A DNA stretch of 64,000 bases, taken from assembly GCF_014654785.1 (NCBI RefSeq), contig NZ_BNBD01000013.1, positions 1 to 64,000 on the forward strand, in the 5' to 3' direction. The stretch is from Streptomyces mashuensis (lineage in GTDB: Bacteria > Actinomycetota > Actinomycetes > Streptomycetales > Streptomycetaceae). Below, piece by piece: positions 42,193 through 50,376 of the stretch (the first letter of the stretch is position 1; each line of letters starts with the position of its first letter). Below the pieces are notes generated by a model. That model had not been told where the DNA came from. It saw nothing but the letters and a program-made list of their open reading frames with translations, and did not search any database. Made by a program: the position numbers and the translations under genes.

Positions 42193-43587
42193 CTACTGCT
42201 GCGGCGTGCCGTTGCCCGCGGCGAGGAACGCCAGCAGGTCCTGGCGGCTCACCACACCGGTGGGCTTGCCCTCGACGAGGACGATCGCCGCGTCCGCCGT
42301 GCCGAGCACCGCCATCAGGTCGGCGACGGGCTCGCCGGAGCCGACCTGCGGCAGGGGCGCGCTCATGTGCTTCTCCAGCGGGTCCTGCAGCGAGGCGCGC
42401 TGGGCGAAGAGGGCGTCCAGCAGGTCGCGTTCCACGACCGAGCCGACGACCTCGGCGGCCATCACGTCCGGGTGACCGGCGCCCGGCTTGACGATCGGCA
42501 TCTGCGACACGCCGTACTCGCGCAGCACCTCGATGGCCTCGCCCACCGTCTCCTCGGGGTGCATGTGCACCAGCGACGGCAGGCCGCCCTCCTTGCGGCG
42601 CAGCACGTCGGCGACGCGCGCGGTGTCGCCGGCCTCCAGGAAGCCGTAGTCGGCCATCCACTCGTCGTTGAAGATCTTGCTGAGGTAGCCGCGGCCGCTG
42701 TCGGGCAGGAGCACGACCACGACGTCGTCCTCGGTGAGGCGCTTGGCGACCTCCAGGGCGCTGACCACCGCCATGCCGCAGGAGCCGCCCACCAGCAGGC
42801 CCTCCTCCTTGGCGAGGCGGCGGGTCATCTGGAAGGCGTCCTTGTCGGAGACGGCGATGATCTCGTCGGTCACCGTGCCGTCGTAGCAGGAGGGCCAGAA
42901 GTCCTCGCCGACGCCCTCGATCAGGTAGGGGCGGCCGGAGCCGCCGCTGTAGACCGAGCCCTCGGGGTCGGAGCCGATGACCTTGACGCGGCCGCCGCTG
43001 ACCTCCTTGAGGTAGCGGCCGGTGCCGCTGATGGTGCCGCCGGTGCCGACGCCCGCCACGAAGTGGGTGATCTTCCCGTCGGTCTGCTCCCAGAGCTCGG
43101 GGCCCGTGGAGTGGTAGTGCGACAGCGGGTTGTTGGGGTTCGAGTACTGGTCCGGCTTCCAGGCGTTGGGCGTCTCGCGCACCAGCCGGTCCGACACGTT
43201 GTAGTACGAGTCCGGGTGCTCGGGCGCGACGGCGGTGGGGCAGACGACGACCTCGGCGCCGTAGGCCCGCAGCACGTTGATCTTGTCCTGGGAGACCTTG
43301 TCCGGGCAGACGAAAATGCACTTGTAGCCCTTCTGCTGGGCCACGATCGCCAGGCCGACACCCGTGTTGCCCGAGGTGGGCTCGACGATGGTGCCGCCGG
43401 GCTTGAGCTCGCCGGACTTCTCGGCGGCCTCGATCATCCGCAGGGCGATCCGGTCCTTCACGGAACCGCCCGGGTTGAAGTACTCGACCTTGGCAAGAAC
43501 GGTGGCCCGAATGCCTTCGGTCACGCTGTTGAGCTTGACGAGCGGGGTGTTGCCAACAAGCTCAATCATCGATTCGTGAAACTGCAC
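42193..43587 (-). CDS. cbs: Cystathionine beta-synthase
   Basis: This 464-residue PLP enzyme condenses serine and homocysteine to cystathionine in reverse transsulfuration. The catalytic lysine K44 is in NPGGSVKDRIALRM, the substrate loop in PTSGNTGVGLAIVAQQ, and the phosphate loop in GVGTGGTISGTGRYLKE. Two C-terminal CBS domains (from about residue 330) may bind an adenosyl ligand. The GTG at 43587 (GGAG seven bases before) gives the usual N-terminus VQFHESMIELVGNTPLV. Confidence 0.95.
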   Translation of the reverse strand: MQFHESMIELVGNTPLVKLNSVTEGIRATVLAKVEYFNPGGSVKDRIALRMIEAAEKSGELKPGGTIVEPTSGNTGVGLAIVAQQKGYKCIFVCPDKVSQDKINVLRAYGAEVVVCPTAVAPEHPDSYYNVSDRLVRETPNAWKPDQYSNPNNPLSHYHSTGPELWEQTDGKITHFVAGVGTGGTISGTGRYLKEVSGGRVKVIGSDPEGSVYSGGSGRPYLIEGVGEDFWPSCYDGTVTDEIIAVSDKDAFQMTRRLAKEEGLLVGGSCGMAVVSALEVAKRLTEDDVVVVLLPDSGRGYLSKIFNDEWMADYGFLEAGDTARVADVLRRKEGGLPSLVHMHPEETVGEAIEVLREYGVSQMPIVKPGAGHPDVMAAEVVGSVVERDLLDALFAQRASLQDPLEKHMSAPLPQVGSGEPVADLMAVLGTADAAIVLVEGKPTGVVSRQDLLAFLAAGNGTPQQ

Positions 43588-43835
43588 GGTGATCTCCGCG
43601 GTCGGGGGCTGCCGTCGTCGCGAGCCCATGTGGCCAGCCTATTGCGCGTGCGGCCGGACGGGTGGCGCGTTGCGGGCGGCCACGGGCGGGGCACCCTGCT
43701 GGTAGCGGGCGCTCCCAAGGGCGCACCGGCAGTGCGAAGCCTTCATGAACAGTTTGTGAATCGGGTTTCCCGGGCAGTTGTTCCGGTCATGGCAGGTGAC
43801 CGGTGCACCGCCCGGGGCGCGGAGGAGGCCGGCCG

Positions 43836-44837
43836 ATGTCCATGGCGAGGGCGAGGGTCGCCCGGCGGATCGCGGCCGCCGCGGCGTACGGCGGTGGTGG
43901 TCTCGGCCTGCTCGGCGGCGCCGCGCTCGGGGTGCTGGTGACGGAGGTGGCGCTGGCCCGCCGCGTGGTGGGCGGGGCCGGGGAGACCCCGCCGCACGCC
44001 GACGGACGGTACGGTTCCGCGTTCGTGCACGCCCTGGGCCGCGAGCCGCTGCTGCTGGGCGTGCTGGGCGACTCCACGGCGGCCGGGCAGGGCGTGCACC
44101 GGCCCCGGCAGACGCCCGGCGCCCTGCTGGCCACGGGGCTGGCGGCGGTGGCCGAGCGCCCCGTCGACCTGCGGAACGTGGCGCTGTCCGGCGCCCAGTC
44201 GTACGACCTGGAGCGGCAGGTCACGCAGATCCTCTCCGACCCGGAGCGGGTCCCCGACGTGTGCGTGATCATGATCGGGGCCAATGACGTGACGCACCGG
44301 GTGCCGGCGGCACGGTCGGTGCGGCTGCTGTCGGAGGCCGTGCGGCGGCTGCGCTCGGCCGGCTGCGAGGTCGTCGTGGGCACCTGCCCCGACCTGGGCA
44401 CGATCGAGCCCGTGTACCAGCCGCTGCGCTGGCTGGCGCGCCGGCTGAGCCGGCAGCTCGCCGCCGCGCAGACGATAGGCGTGCTGGAGGCGGGCGGGCG
44501 GACGGTGTCGCTGGGCGACCTGCTGGGTCCCGAGTTCGAGGCGAACCCGCGCGAGCTGTTCGGCCCGGACAACTACCACCCGTCGGCGGAGGGGTACGCC
44601 ACCGCGTCGATGGCCGTGCTGCCGACGCTGTGCGCCGCGCTGGGGCTGTGGCCGGAGGGCGAGGAGCGGCCGGACGCGGCGCGCCGCGAGGGCATCCTGC
44701 CGGTGGCCCGGGCGGCGGCGGAGGCCGCGGCCGAGGGTGGTACGGAGGTCTCGGCGACGGGCCGCGGGCGCTGGGCGCTGCTCAAGCGGCGCAAGCGGCG
44801 GAGGCTGCCGGTGCCGGCCCCGGGAGGGGCATCCTGA
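43836..44837 (+). CDS. SGNH/GDSL hydrolase
   Basis: This 333-residue esterase-fold protein has an N-terminal membrane helix or signal anchor (IAAAAAYGGGGLGLLGGAALGVLVTEVAL). The catalytic core has block I LGVLGDSTAAGQGV (serine), block III IMIGANDVTH, and a C-terminal block NYHPSAEGY with aspartate and histidine. It is probably outside or at the membrane, acting on acylated wall or lipid substrates. The C-terminal tail is basic (LLKRRKRRRLP). The ATG at 43836 has GGAGGAGG upstream. Divergent from cbs. Confidence 0.9.
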   Translation: MSMARARVARRIAAAAAYGGGGLGLLGGAALGVLVTEVALARRVVGGAGETPPHADGRYGSAFVHALGREPLLLGVLGDSTAAGQGVHRPRQTPGALLATGLAAVAERPVDLRNVALSGAQSYDLERQVTQILSDPERVPDVCVIMIGANDVTHRVPAARSVRLLSEAVRRLRSAGCEVVVGTCPDLGTIEPVYQPLRWLARRLSRQLAAAQTIGVLEAGGRTVSLGDLLGPEFEANPRELFGPDNYHPSAEGYATASMAVLPTLCAALGLWPEGEERPDAARREGILPVARAAAEAAAEGGTEVSATGRGRWALLKRRKRRRLPVPAPGGAS

Positions 44838-44954
44838 AGGGGAGCGCGAAAGAGAGTCCCGTCTCACAGGGTGAAGGCCGTGACCCGGAGCGTACTTGCG
44901 GGTAACTTCCCGTCTGTCCAGCCGTCGTGAGCCGTCTCGTGTCCAGGAGCCGTG

Positions 44955-46175
44955 ATGCCCGAAGCCGTGATCGTATCCACCGCCCGCTCCCCCATCGGGC
45001 GCGCCCACAAGGGCTCCCTGAAGGACCTGCGGCCCGACGACCTCACCGCCACGATCATCCAGGCCGCGCTCGCGAAGGTGCCCGGCCTGGACCCGCGCGA
45101 GATCGACGACCTGATGCTGGGCTGCGGCCTGCCCGGCGGCGAGCAGGGCCACAACCTGGGCCGCATCGTCGCGGTGCAGATGGGCATGGACCACCTGCCG
45201 GCCACCACGATCACCCGCTACTGCGCCTCCTCGCTCCAGACCTCGCGGATGGCGCTGCACGCCATCAAGGCCGGCGAGGGCGACGTGTTCATCTCGGCGG
45301 GTGTGGAGATGGTGTCGCGCTCGGTGAAGGGGACGTCCGACGGCCTGCCCGACACCCACAACCCGCTGTTCGCCGACGCCGAGGCCCGTACGGCCGCGCG
45401 CGCCGAGCAGGGCGGCGAGGGCTGGCACGACCCGCGCGAGGACGGCCTGCTCCCCGACGCGTACATCGCCATGGGCCAGACCGCCGAGAACCTGGCACGC
45501 CTGAAGGGCGTCACGCGCCAGGAGATGGACGAGTTCGGCGTGCGGTCGCAGAACCTCGCGGAGCAGGCCATCGCGAAGGGCTTCTGGGAGCGCGAGATCA
45601 CGCCGGTGACGCTGCCCGACGGCACGGTCGTCTCCCAGGACGACGGGCCGCGCGCGGGCGTGACCCTGGAGGGCGTGCAGGGCCTGAAGCCCGTCTTCCG
45701 CCCCGACGGCCTGGTCACGGCCGGCAACTGCTGCCCGCTCAACGACGGTGCCGCCGCGCTGGTCATCATGTCCGACACCAAGGCGCGCGAGCTGGGCCTG
45801 ACCCCGCTGGCCCGCATCGTCTCCACCGGCGTCTCCGCGCTGTCCCCCGAGATCATGGGCTACGGCCCGGTCGAGGCCAGCAAGCAGGCGCTGCAGCGGG
45901 CCGGGCTGACCATCGGCGACATCGACCTGGTCGAGATCAACGAGGCGTTCGCCGCGCAGGTCATCCCCTCCTACCGGGACCTGGGCATCGACCTCGACAA
46001 GCTGAACGTCAACGGCGGCGCGATCGCGGTGGGCCACCCCTTCGGCATGACCGGCGCCCGGATCACCACCACGCTCATCAACTCGCTCCAGTTCCACGAC
46101 AAGCAGTTCGGTCTGGAGACCATGTGCGTGGGTGGCGGGCAGGGTATGGCGATGGTCATCGAGCGGTTGAGCTAG
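44955..46175 (+). CDS. Acetyl-CoA C-acetyltransferase (thiolase)
   Basis: This 406-residue thiolase cleaves 3-ketoacyl-CoA or condenses two acetyl-CoA. The nucleophilic cysteine is C90 in TRYCASSLQTSRMA; the histidine is in VGHPFGMTGARITT and the second cysteine in ETMCVGGGQGMAM. The HEAF-like motif is EINEAFAAQ. The ATG at 44955 has AGGAG five bases upstream. A terminator-like hairpin follows downstream. Confidence 0.95.
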   Translation: MPEAVIVSTARSPIGRAHKGSLKDLRPDDLTATIIQAALAKVPGLDPREIDDLMLGCGLPGGEQGHNLGRIVAVQMGMDHLPATTITRYCASSLQTSRMALHAIKAGEGDVFISAGVEMVSRSVKGTSDGLPDTHNPLFADAEARTAARAEQGGEGWHDPREDGLLPDAYIAMGQTAENLARLKGVTRQEMDEFGVRSQNLAEQAIAKGFWEREITPVTLPDGTVVSQDDGPRAGVTLEGVQGLKPVFRPDGLVTAGNCCPLNDGAAALVIMSDTKARELGLTPLARIVSTGVSALSPEIMGYGPVEASKQALQRAGLTIGDIDLVEINEAFAAQVIPSYRDLGIDLDKLNVNGGAIAVGHPFGMTGARITTTLINSLQFHDKQFGLETMCVGGGQGMAMVIERLS

Positions 46176-46250
46176 CTCTTTTTGCGCGAGGCGGTGCGGT
46201 TCGTCGGCAACTGCCCCGTGCAACCGTCCGGCACATTGCCAACACGTGAC

Positions 46251-46293
46251 CGAATCTCCCTCATGATGTGACCAACATCCCGGGGGAGATTCG
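46251..46293. repeat. Nested hairpin after thiolase gene
   Basis: Outer arms CGAATCTCCC/GGGAGATTCG (10 bases, perfect) enclose inner arms GATGT/ACATC. It lies about 75 bases after the thiolase stop and could be part of a 3' structure or an operator for the next gene. Confidence 0.7.
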
Positions 46294-46322
46294 TTTCCCC
46301 AGGTCAGAGTGGTTGAAGGAGC

Positions 46323-46350
46323 AACGGACAGGCCCTTGGTCCTGTCCGTT
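46323..46350 (+). terminator. Terminator downstream of thiolase gene
   Basis: The perfect 10-base stem AACGGACAGG/CCTGTCCGTT has an 8-base loop and is followed by tcatgacgttt. Confidence 0.75.
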
Positions 46351-46438
46351 TCATGACGTTTCGCTCTGGGGGCCCCTCCGGGCATGCGCGATGCTGAGGT
46401 AGGAATTCGGGGGATCCACAGCAACCGGGAGTACGTCA

Positions 46439-47200
46439 GTGAGCGCCATGTCCCTTGCCCTGCTGCTGGTCGCGGGCGCCGCCGCGGTCGCGGGCATCGC
46501 CGCCCTGTACAGCACGCGCGGTCTGCGCCGTGAGATCACCGCACTGCGCGCCGAGCTCGCCGACGCCGCCCGCCCCGCCCCGGCCGGGCGTGCCGCGGTG
46601 CCCGCCGCCCGTACCGCGCAGGGGACCGAGCTGGCCGACATACGGGCCGCCGTCGCCGACGCCCTCGCCGAGGAGCGGGAGCGCGAGCTGGCCGAGGCGC
46701 GGGCCTTCTGGGCCGCGCAGGAGGCGCGGGACCTGGCCGCCGCCGCGGACGCGCCCGGGCTGCTGGGTGCGCTCTCCGGGCTCGGCGACGACCTGCTGCC
46801 GGAGGAGGCGGAGGTCGCGGACTCGCCCGAGCTGGCCGCCGCCCGCCGCCGGCACCCCTCGCACCCGGACTTCCACCCGGCCGCCATCGAGTCGCCGGTC
46901 ACCGACCACGAGCACACCGTCGAGCGGCTGGCCGAGCTCACCGAGGCCGCCGTCCCGCTGGCCGACGTCCGCCCCGGCCCGCTGGGCACCCTCGACGTGT
47001 ACGTCTTCGCCGACGGCACCACCGTCTGCATGACGCCGGGCCACCGCGAGACCGCCGAGCGGCTCGCCGAGGCGCTGCGGGCCGGCGACGCGCCGGTGCT
47101 GCTGGGCGGCTCGGGTGTGTCGGGCGCGTACGCCCTGACCTTCCGGTGCGCGACCGGCACCGTCTACGTGCTGGCCGACCGCGTCATCGCCTCGCACTGA
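46439..47200 (+). CDS. Unknown membrane-anchored coiled-coil protein
   Basis: This 253-residue protein has an N-terminal membrane helix (LALLLVAGAAAVAGIAALYST). A long charged coiled-coil stretch follows (REITALRAELADAAR ... LADIRAAVADALAEERERELAEARAFWAAQEAR), then a globular C-terminal domain with LGTLDVYVFADGTTVCMTPGHRETAERLAEAL and VLADRVIASH. The GTG at 46439 has CGGGAG eight bases upstream. No named family is recognised. Confidence 0.75.
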   Translation: MSAMSLALLLVAGAAAVAGIAALYSTRGLRREITALRAELADAARPAPAGRAAVPAARTAQGTELADIRAAVADALAEERERELAEARAFWAAQEARDLAAAADAPGLLGALSGLGDDLLPEEAEVADSPELAAARRRHPSHPDFHPAAIESPVTDHEHTVERLAELTEAAVPLADVRPGPLGTLDVYVFADGTTVCMTPGHRETAERLAEALRAGDAPVLLGGSGVSGAYALTFRCATGTVYVLADRVIASH

Positions 47201-47219
47201 CCGCCGCCGGCCGGGACCC

Positions 47220-47558
47220 TCACAGCCCGCAGCGGCGGGCCGCGGCCTCCACCAGGGCCACCGCCTCGGCCGTGCCGATGCCCTCCGGGGCACCGGACGC
47301 GCCCACCGCCAGCAGGGCCTCGGCCAAGTCGTGACCGGCCACGGCCACTTGGTCGGCCACCGCGAACATCCCCGCGTCCGGCATCTCCCGCACCTGCGCG
47401 GCGCCCGGTTCCTCGATGCGCTGGGTCCAGGCGGCCAGCTCCCGTGCCAGGGCCAGGCCCTCCGCCGCCGCCCCGCGGCTCAGGCGGGACTGCGGGAGGG
47501 TCCGCAGCCGGTCGGCGAAGCTGTCCACGGCCGTCAGCAGAGGCGTCACATCATCCAC
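47220..47558 (-). CDS. Small helical unknown protein
   Basis: This 112-residue soluble protein is predicted nearly all helical (MDDVTPLLTAVDSFADRLRTLPQ ... GLALARELAAWTQRIEEPGA). It is convergent with the membrane-coil gene. No known domain. Similar short genes are conserved at this place in Streptomyces chromosomes, but that is from memory only. Confidence 0.65.
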   Translation of the reverse strand: MDDVTPLLTAVDSFADRLRTLPQSRLSRGAAAEGLALARELAAWTQRIEEPGAAQVREMPDAGMFAVADQVAVAGHDLAEALLAVGASGAPEGIGTAEAVALVEAAARRCGL

Positions 47559-47656
47559 GCCCCGAGCCTATGCGCCGTCCACCGACTGTTGCCAACGCCT
47601 GAACACTCGGGCACGGTGACATGAAGGACCATCATTCGACGCGTCCGGAGGCGCCG

Positions 47657-47887
47657 ATGTCCCACGTCTTCTCCGACGAGACCCACCGGAACCTGCTCTC
47701 CCGCATCCCCCACTGCACCGGCCGTGAAGTCGCCGACTGGCTGCGCACGGTCGAGGAAGGCCCTTCCCTCCTCCGATTCGACGAGAAGGTCAGCTGGTTG
47801 CGGGGCGAGCACAACCTCGCGTACGGCCACGCCAAGGCAATCGTCCACGAGTACGACCTGCGGCGGGCCGCGCGGAAGCTTCGGTAA
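47657..47887 (+). CDS. DUF4287 domain protein
   Basis: This 76-residue protein matches the DUF4287 pattern: HRNLLSRIPHCTGREVADWLRTVEEGPSLLRFDEKVSWLRGEHNLAYGHAKAIVHEYDLRRA. The start at 47657 is chosen because GGAGG stands five bases before the ATG. Function is unknown; the domain is common in actinobacteria. Confidence 0.85.
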   Translation: MSHVFSDETHRNLLSRIPHCTGREVADWLRTVEEGPSLLRFDEKVSWLRGEHNLAYGHAKAIVHEYDLRRAARKLR

Positions 47888-47902
47888 CGGCGCGCGCACG
47901 TG

Positions 47903-47940
47903 ACAGGGCCCGGGAAGGCGATGCCTTCCCGGGCCCCTGT
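47903..47940. terminator. Bidirectional terminator
   Basis: A 17-base near-perfect stem acagggcccgggaaggc/gccttcccgggcccctgt has loop gat, between two convergent genes. Confidence 0.88.
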
Positions 47941-47955
47941 GCGTCAGCGCTGCGG

Positions 47956-48846
47956 TCAGTCCTGATTGAGCAGCTGCACCAGGCGGAGCAGCTCGACGTA
48001 GATCCAGACCAGCGACATGGTCAGGCCGAACGCGGCGAACCAGGACTCCTCGCGGGGCGCGCCGTACCGGACGCCGTCCTCGACCTGCTTGAAGTCGAGC
48101 GCCAGGAACGCGGCACCGAGCAGCACCGCGAAGATGCCCACGCCGATGCCGACGGCGCCGCTGCGCAGGCCCAGGCCCGTGCCGCCGGCGAAGACGCCGA
48201 CCATCAGGTTGACCAGCATCAGCAGCACGAAGCCGATGGCGGCGGCGGTGACGAAGCCGACGAAGCGGCGGTTCACCTTGATGAGGCCGGTGCGGTAGGC
48301 GACGAGGACGCCGACGAAGACGGCCATCGTGCCGAGCACGGCCTGCATCGGCGCACCGGCGGCGATGCTGTTGTACGCCTTGCTGAGGACGCCCAGGAAG
48401 AGGCCCTCGAACGCGGCGTAACCCAGGATCAGGGCGGGGACCGGGCGCTGCTTGAAGGTCTGGACGATGGCCAGCACCGCCGCGACGATCATGGCGCCGA
48501 AGCCCACGAACAGGGGCAGGTTCACGAGCCATGCGGCCGCGGCCGCGACCACGACGAGACCCAGGGTCATGCCGGTGCGGGCGACGACGTCGTCCATCGT
48601 CATCCGGCCGGGGACCGAGGGCGCCTGCGGGTACCCCGTCTGGAGGTCGGGGCCGCCCTGGGCGTACGGGTTCTGCGCGTACGGGTTGGCGGGCTGCTGC
48701 GCGTACGGGTTCTGGGCGTACGGGTGGGCGCCCGCGTACGGGGCGCCCTGGGGCACGGACCCGGCCCGCTGCCCCGCGTCGAAGCCCGCGTAGCCGCCGT
48801 TGTCGCGGCCGAACCGTCGCGAGAAGACCGGGTTGCTGCTCCTCAT
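47956..48846 (-). CDS. Bax inhibitor-1/YccA family membrane protein
   Basis: This 296-residue protein has a cytoplasmic N-terminal tail of about 85 residues with repeated PYAQNPYAQ units, then seven membrane helices characteristic of the TMBIM/YccA group (GLVVVAAAAAWLVNLPLFVGFGAM ... ALILGYAAFEGLFLGVLSKAYN ... GAAFLALDFKQVEDGV). The family is linked to calcium leak and membrane-protease control. The ATG at 48846 is used because the family's RSSNPVFSRR start follows it. Confidence 0.92.
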   Translation of the reverse strand: MRSSNPVFSRRFGRDNGGYAGFDAGQRAGSVPQGAPYAGAHPYAQNPYAQQPANPYAQNPYAQGGPDLQTGYPQAPSVPGRMTMDDVVARTGMTLGLVVVAAAAAWLVNLPLFVGFGAMIVAAVLAIVQTFKQRPVPALILGYAAFEGLFLGVLSKAYNSIAAGAPMQAVLGTMAVFVGVLVAYRTGLIKVNRRFVGFVTAAAIGFVLLMLVNLMVGVFAGGTGLGLRSGAVGIGVGIFAVLLGAAFLALDFKQVEDGVRYGAPREESWFAAFGLTMSLVWIYVELLRLVQLLNQD

Positions 48847-49055
48847 CTCACTCCTCCATGGCCGCACTGCGCGACCTTGGCCTCAAGCGTAATGGGTAGG
48901 CAAAGGAATGGCTCTCCTGCTACGGGACGATCTTTTCTTCACGCGCCTACGTACCGGAGAACGCGGTCCGGCCGCGTGTGGTTCCGCCATTGACGCGGAA
49001 TTGACGCGGCAGCCGCGAAGTGCAGGGTGAAGCGGGGGAAGTACAAGGGGGGAAG

Positions 49056-49137
49056 TGCCCGGAGCCGGACTTGAACCGGCACGGCCTGAAGGCCAGCGAG
49101 GTTTAAGCTCGCCGTGTCTGCATTCCACCATCCGGGC
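49056..49137 (-). tRNA. bldA: tRNA-Leu(UAA), bldA
   Basis: An 82-base leucyl tRNA with long variable arm. Acceptor arms are GCCCGGA and TCCGGGC with discriminator A. The anticodon loop is CTTAAAC, so the anticodon is UAA, on stem GCGAG/CTCGC; the T arm is CCGG-TTCAAGT-CCGG. No CCA is encoded. In Streptomyces this is the only tRNA that reads the rare UUA codon efficiently. It controls aerial growth and antibiotic production through TTA-containing regulators. Confidence 0.95.
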
Positions 49138-49555
49138 GGGCTGGAGCACGACGAGCCTATCCGGGGAGCGCCCCCCAAACAGCGGAACGCCGACCCGAGG
49201 TTGTCTTATTTTATTGGCAACTGAGGGCCCATCAGTCCTCGGCCGACGCCATTGGCACATGCCAGGGGCCGATCCGGCCGATCCGCCCCGTGCACCACCC
49301 CACCACCGGACGCCGCGGGAATTGTCGCAATCTCGTCGCCGCCCCACCGCCGCTCCGGCGCCCCTCCACCGCCGTCCCCGGCCCCCGCCCGGCCACCGGA
49401 CGGAGGAGCGAGGGCTCCTCCTCAGGGATGACACCACCCACCCCCGGTCCCTCCGCAGCATGCCCCGCGAACCGGCGCAGGGGCTGATCCCCCGGGCCCT
49501 GAGACAGCCGACCATGGAAGACGTCCCAGGAACCGTCCGACAGGAGCCCCGCACC
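49138..49555. promoter_or_regulatory. Region upstream of bldA and of the ABC exporter genes
   Basis: About 420 bases without a supported gene. On the minus strand a -10-like TAGGCT (49154-49159) lies about 17 bases before the tRNA; no clear -35 is seen. A short AT-rich run (ttattttattgg, 49205-49216) is unusual for this DNA and may be a promoter element. The rest, toward the ABC gene, is GC-rich with no clear motif. Confidence 0.45.
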
Positions 49556-50338
49556 GTGACCACCATGCCCCTCGGCGCCCAGACCGCCGTCCGCAGCACC
49601 GCTGTGGCAGCCCGCGCCACGGATCTGACCAAGGTCTACGGGCAGGGCGAGACCCAGGTGGTCGCCCTGGACCGGGTCTCCGTCGACTTCCGCCAGGCCG
49701 AGTTCACCGCGATCATGGGCCCCTCGGGCTCCGGCAAGTCCACCCTCATGCACTGCATGGCCGGCCTCGACACCATCTCCAGCGGCTCCGCCCGCATCGG
49801 CGACACCGAGCTCACCGGGCTCAACGACAAGAAGCTCACCCGGCTGCGCCGCGACAAGATCGGCTTCATCTTCCAGGCGTTCAACCTGCTGCCCACCCTG
49901 AACGCCCTGGAGAACATCACCCTCCCCATGGACATCGCCGGCCGCAAGCCGGACCAGCAGTGGCTGGACCAGGTCGTCGAGACCGTCGGCCTCTCCGGCC
50001 GGCTCAAGCACCGCCCCAGCCAGCTGTCGGGCGGCCAGCAGCAGCGCGTCGCCGTCGCCCGCGCCCTGGCCTCCCGGCCCGAGATCATCTTCGGTGACGA
50101 GCCCACCGGCAACCTCGACTCCCGCTCCGGCGCCGAGGTCCTCGGCTTCCTCCGCCGCTCCGTCCGCGAGCTCGGCCAGACCGTCGTCATGGTCACCCAC
50201 GACCCGGTGGCCGCCTCCTACGCCGACCGCGTGGTCTTCCTCGCCGACGGCCGCATCGTCGACGACATGCAGGCCCCCACCGCCGACGCCGTGCTCGACC
50301 GCATGAAGCGGTTCGACGCCAAGGGCCGTACGAGCTGA
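49556..50338 (+). CDS. ABC transporter ATP-binding protein (MacB/LolD-like)
   Basis: This 260-residue ATPase has Walker A GPSGSGKST, Q loop FQAFNLLP, signature LSGGQQQRVAVARAL, Walker B IIFGDEPTGNLD and switch MVTHDP. The type is that of LolD/MacB partners, which drive FtsX-like permeases. The likely start is the GTG at 49556, before MPLGAQT. The partner permease gene follows after 38 bases. Confidence 0.95.
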   Translation: MTTMPLGAQTAVRSTAVAARATDLTKVYGQGETQVVALDRVSVDFRQAEFTAIMGPSGSGKSTLMHCMAGLDTISSGSARIGDTELTGLNDKKLTRLRRDKIGFIFQAFNLLPTLNALENITLPMDIAGRKPDQQWLDQVVETVGLSGRLKHRPSQLSGGQQQRVAVARALASRPEIIFGDEPTGNLDSRSGAEVLGFLRRSVRELGQTVVMVTHDPVAASYADRVVFLADGRIVDDMQAPTADAVLDRMKRFDAKGRTS

Positions 50339-50376
50339 CCGCCGCAGGCCCCGACCACCAGGACTGACCTCACACC

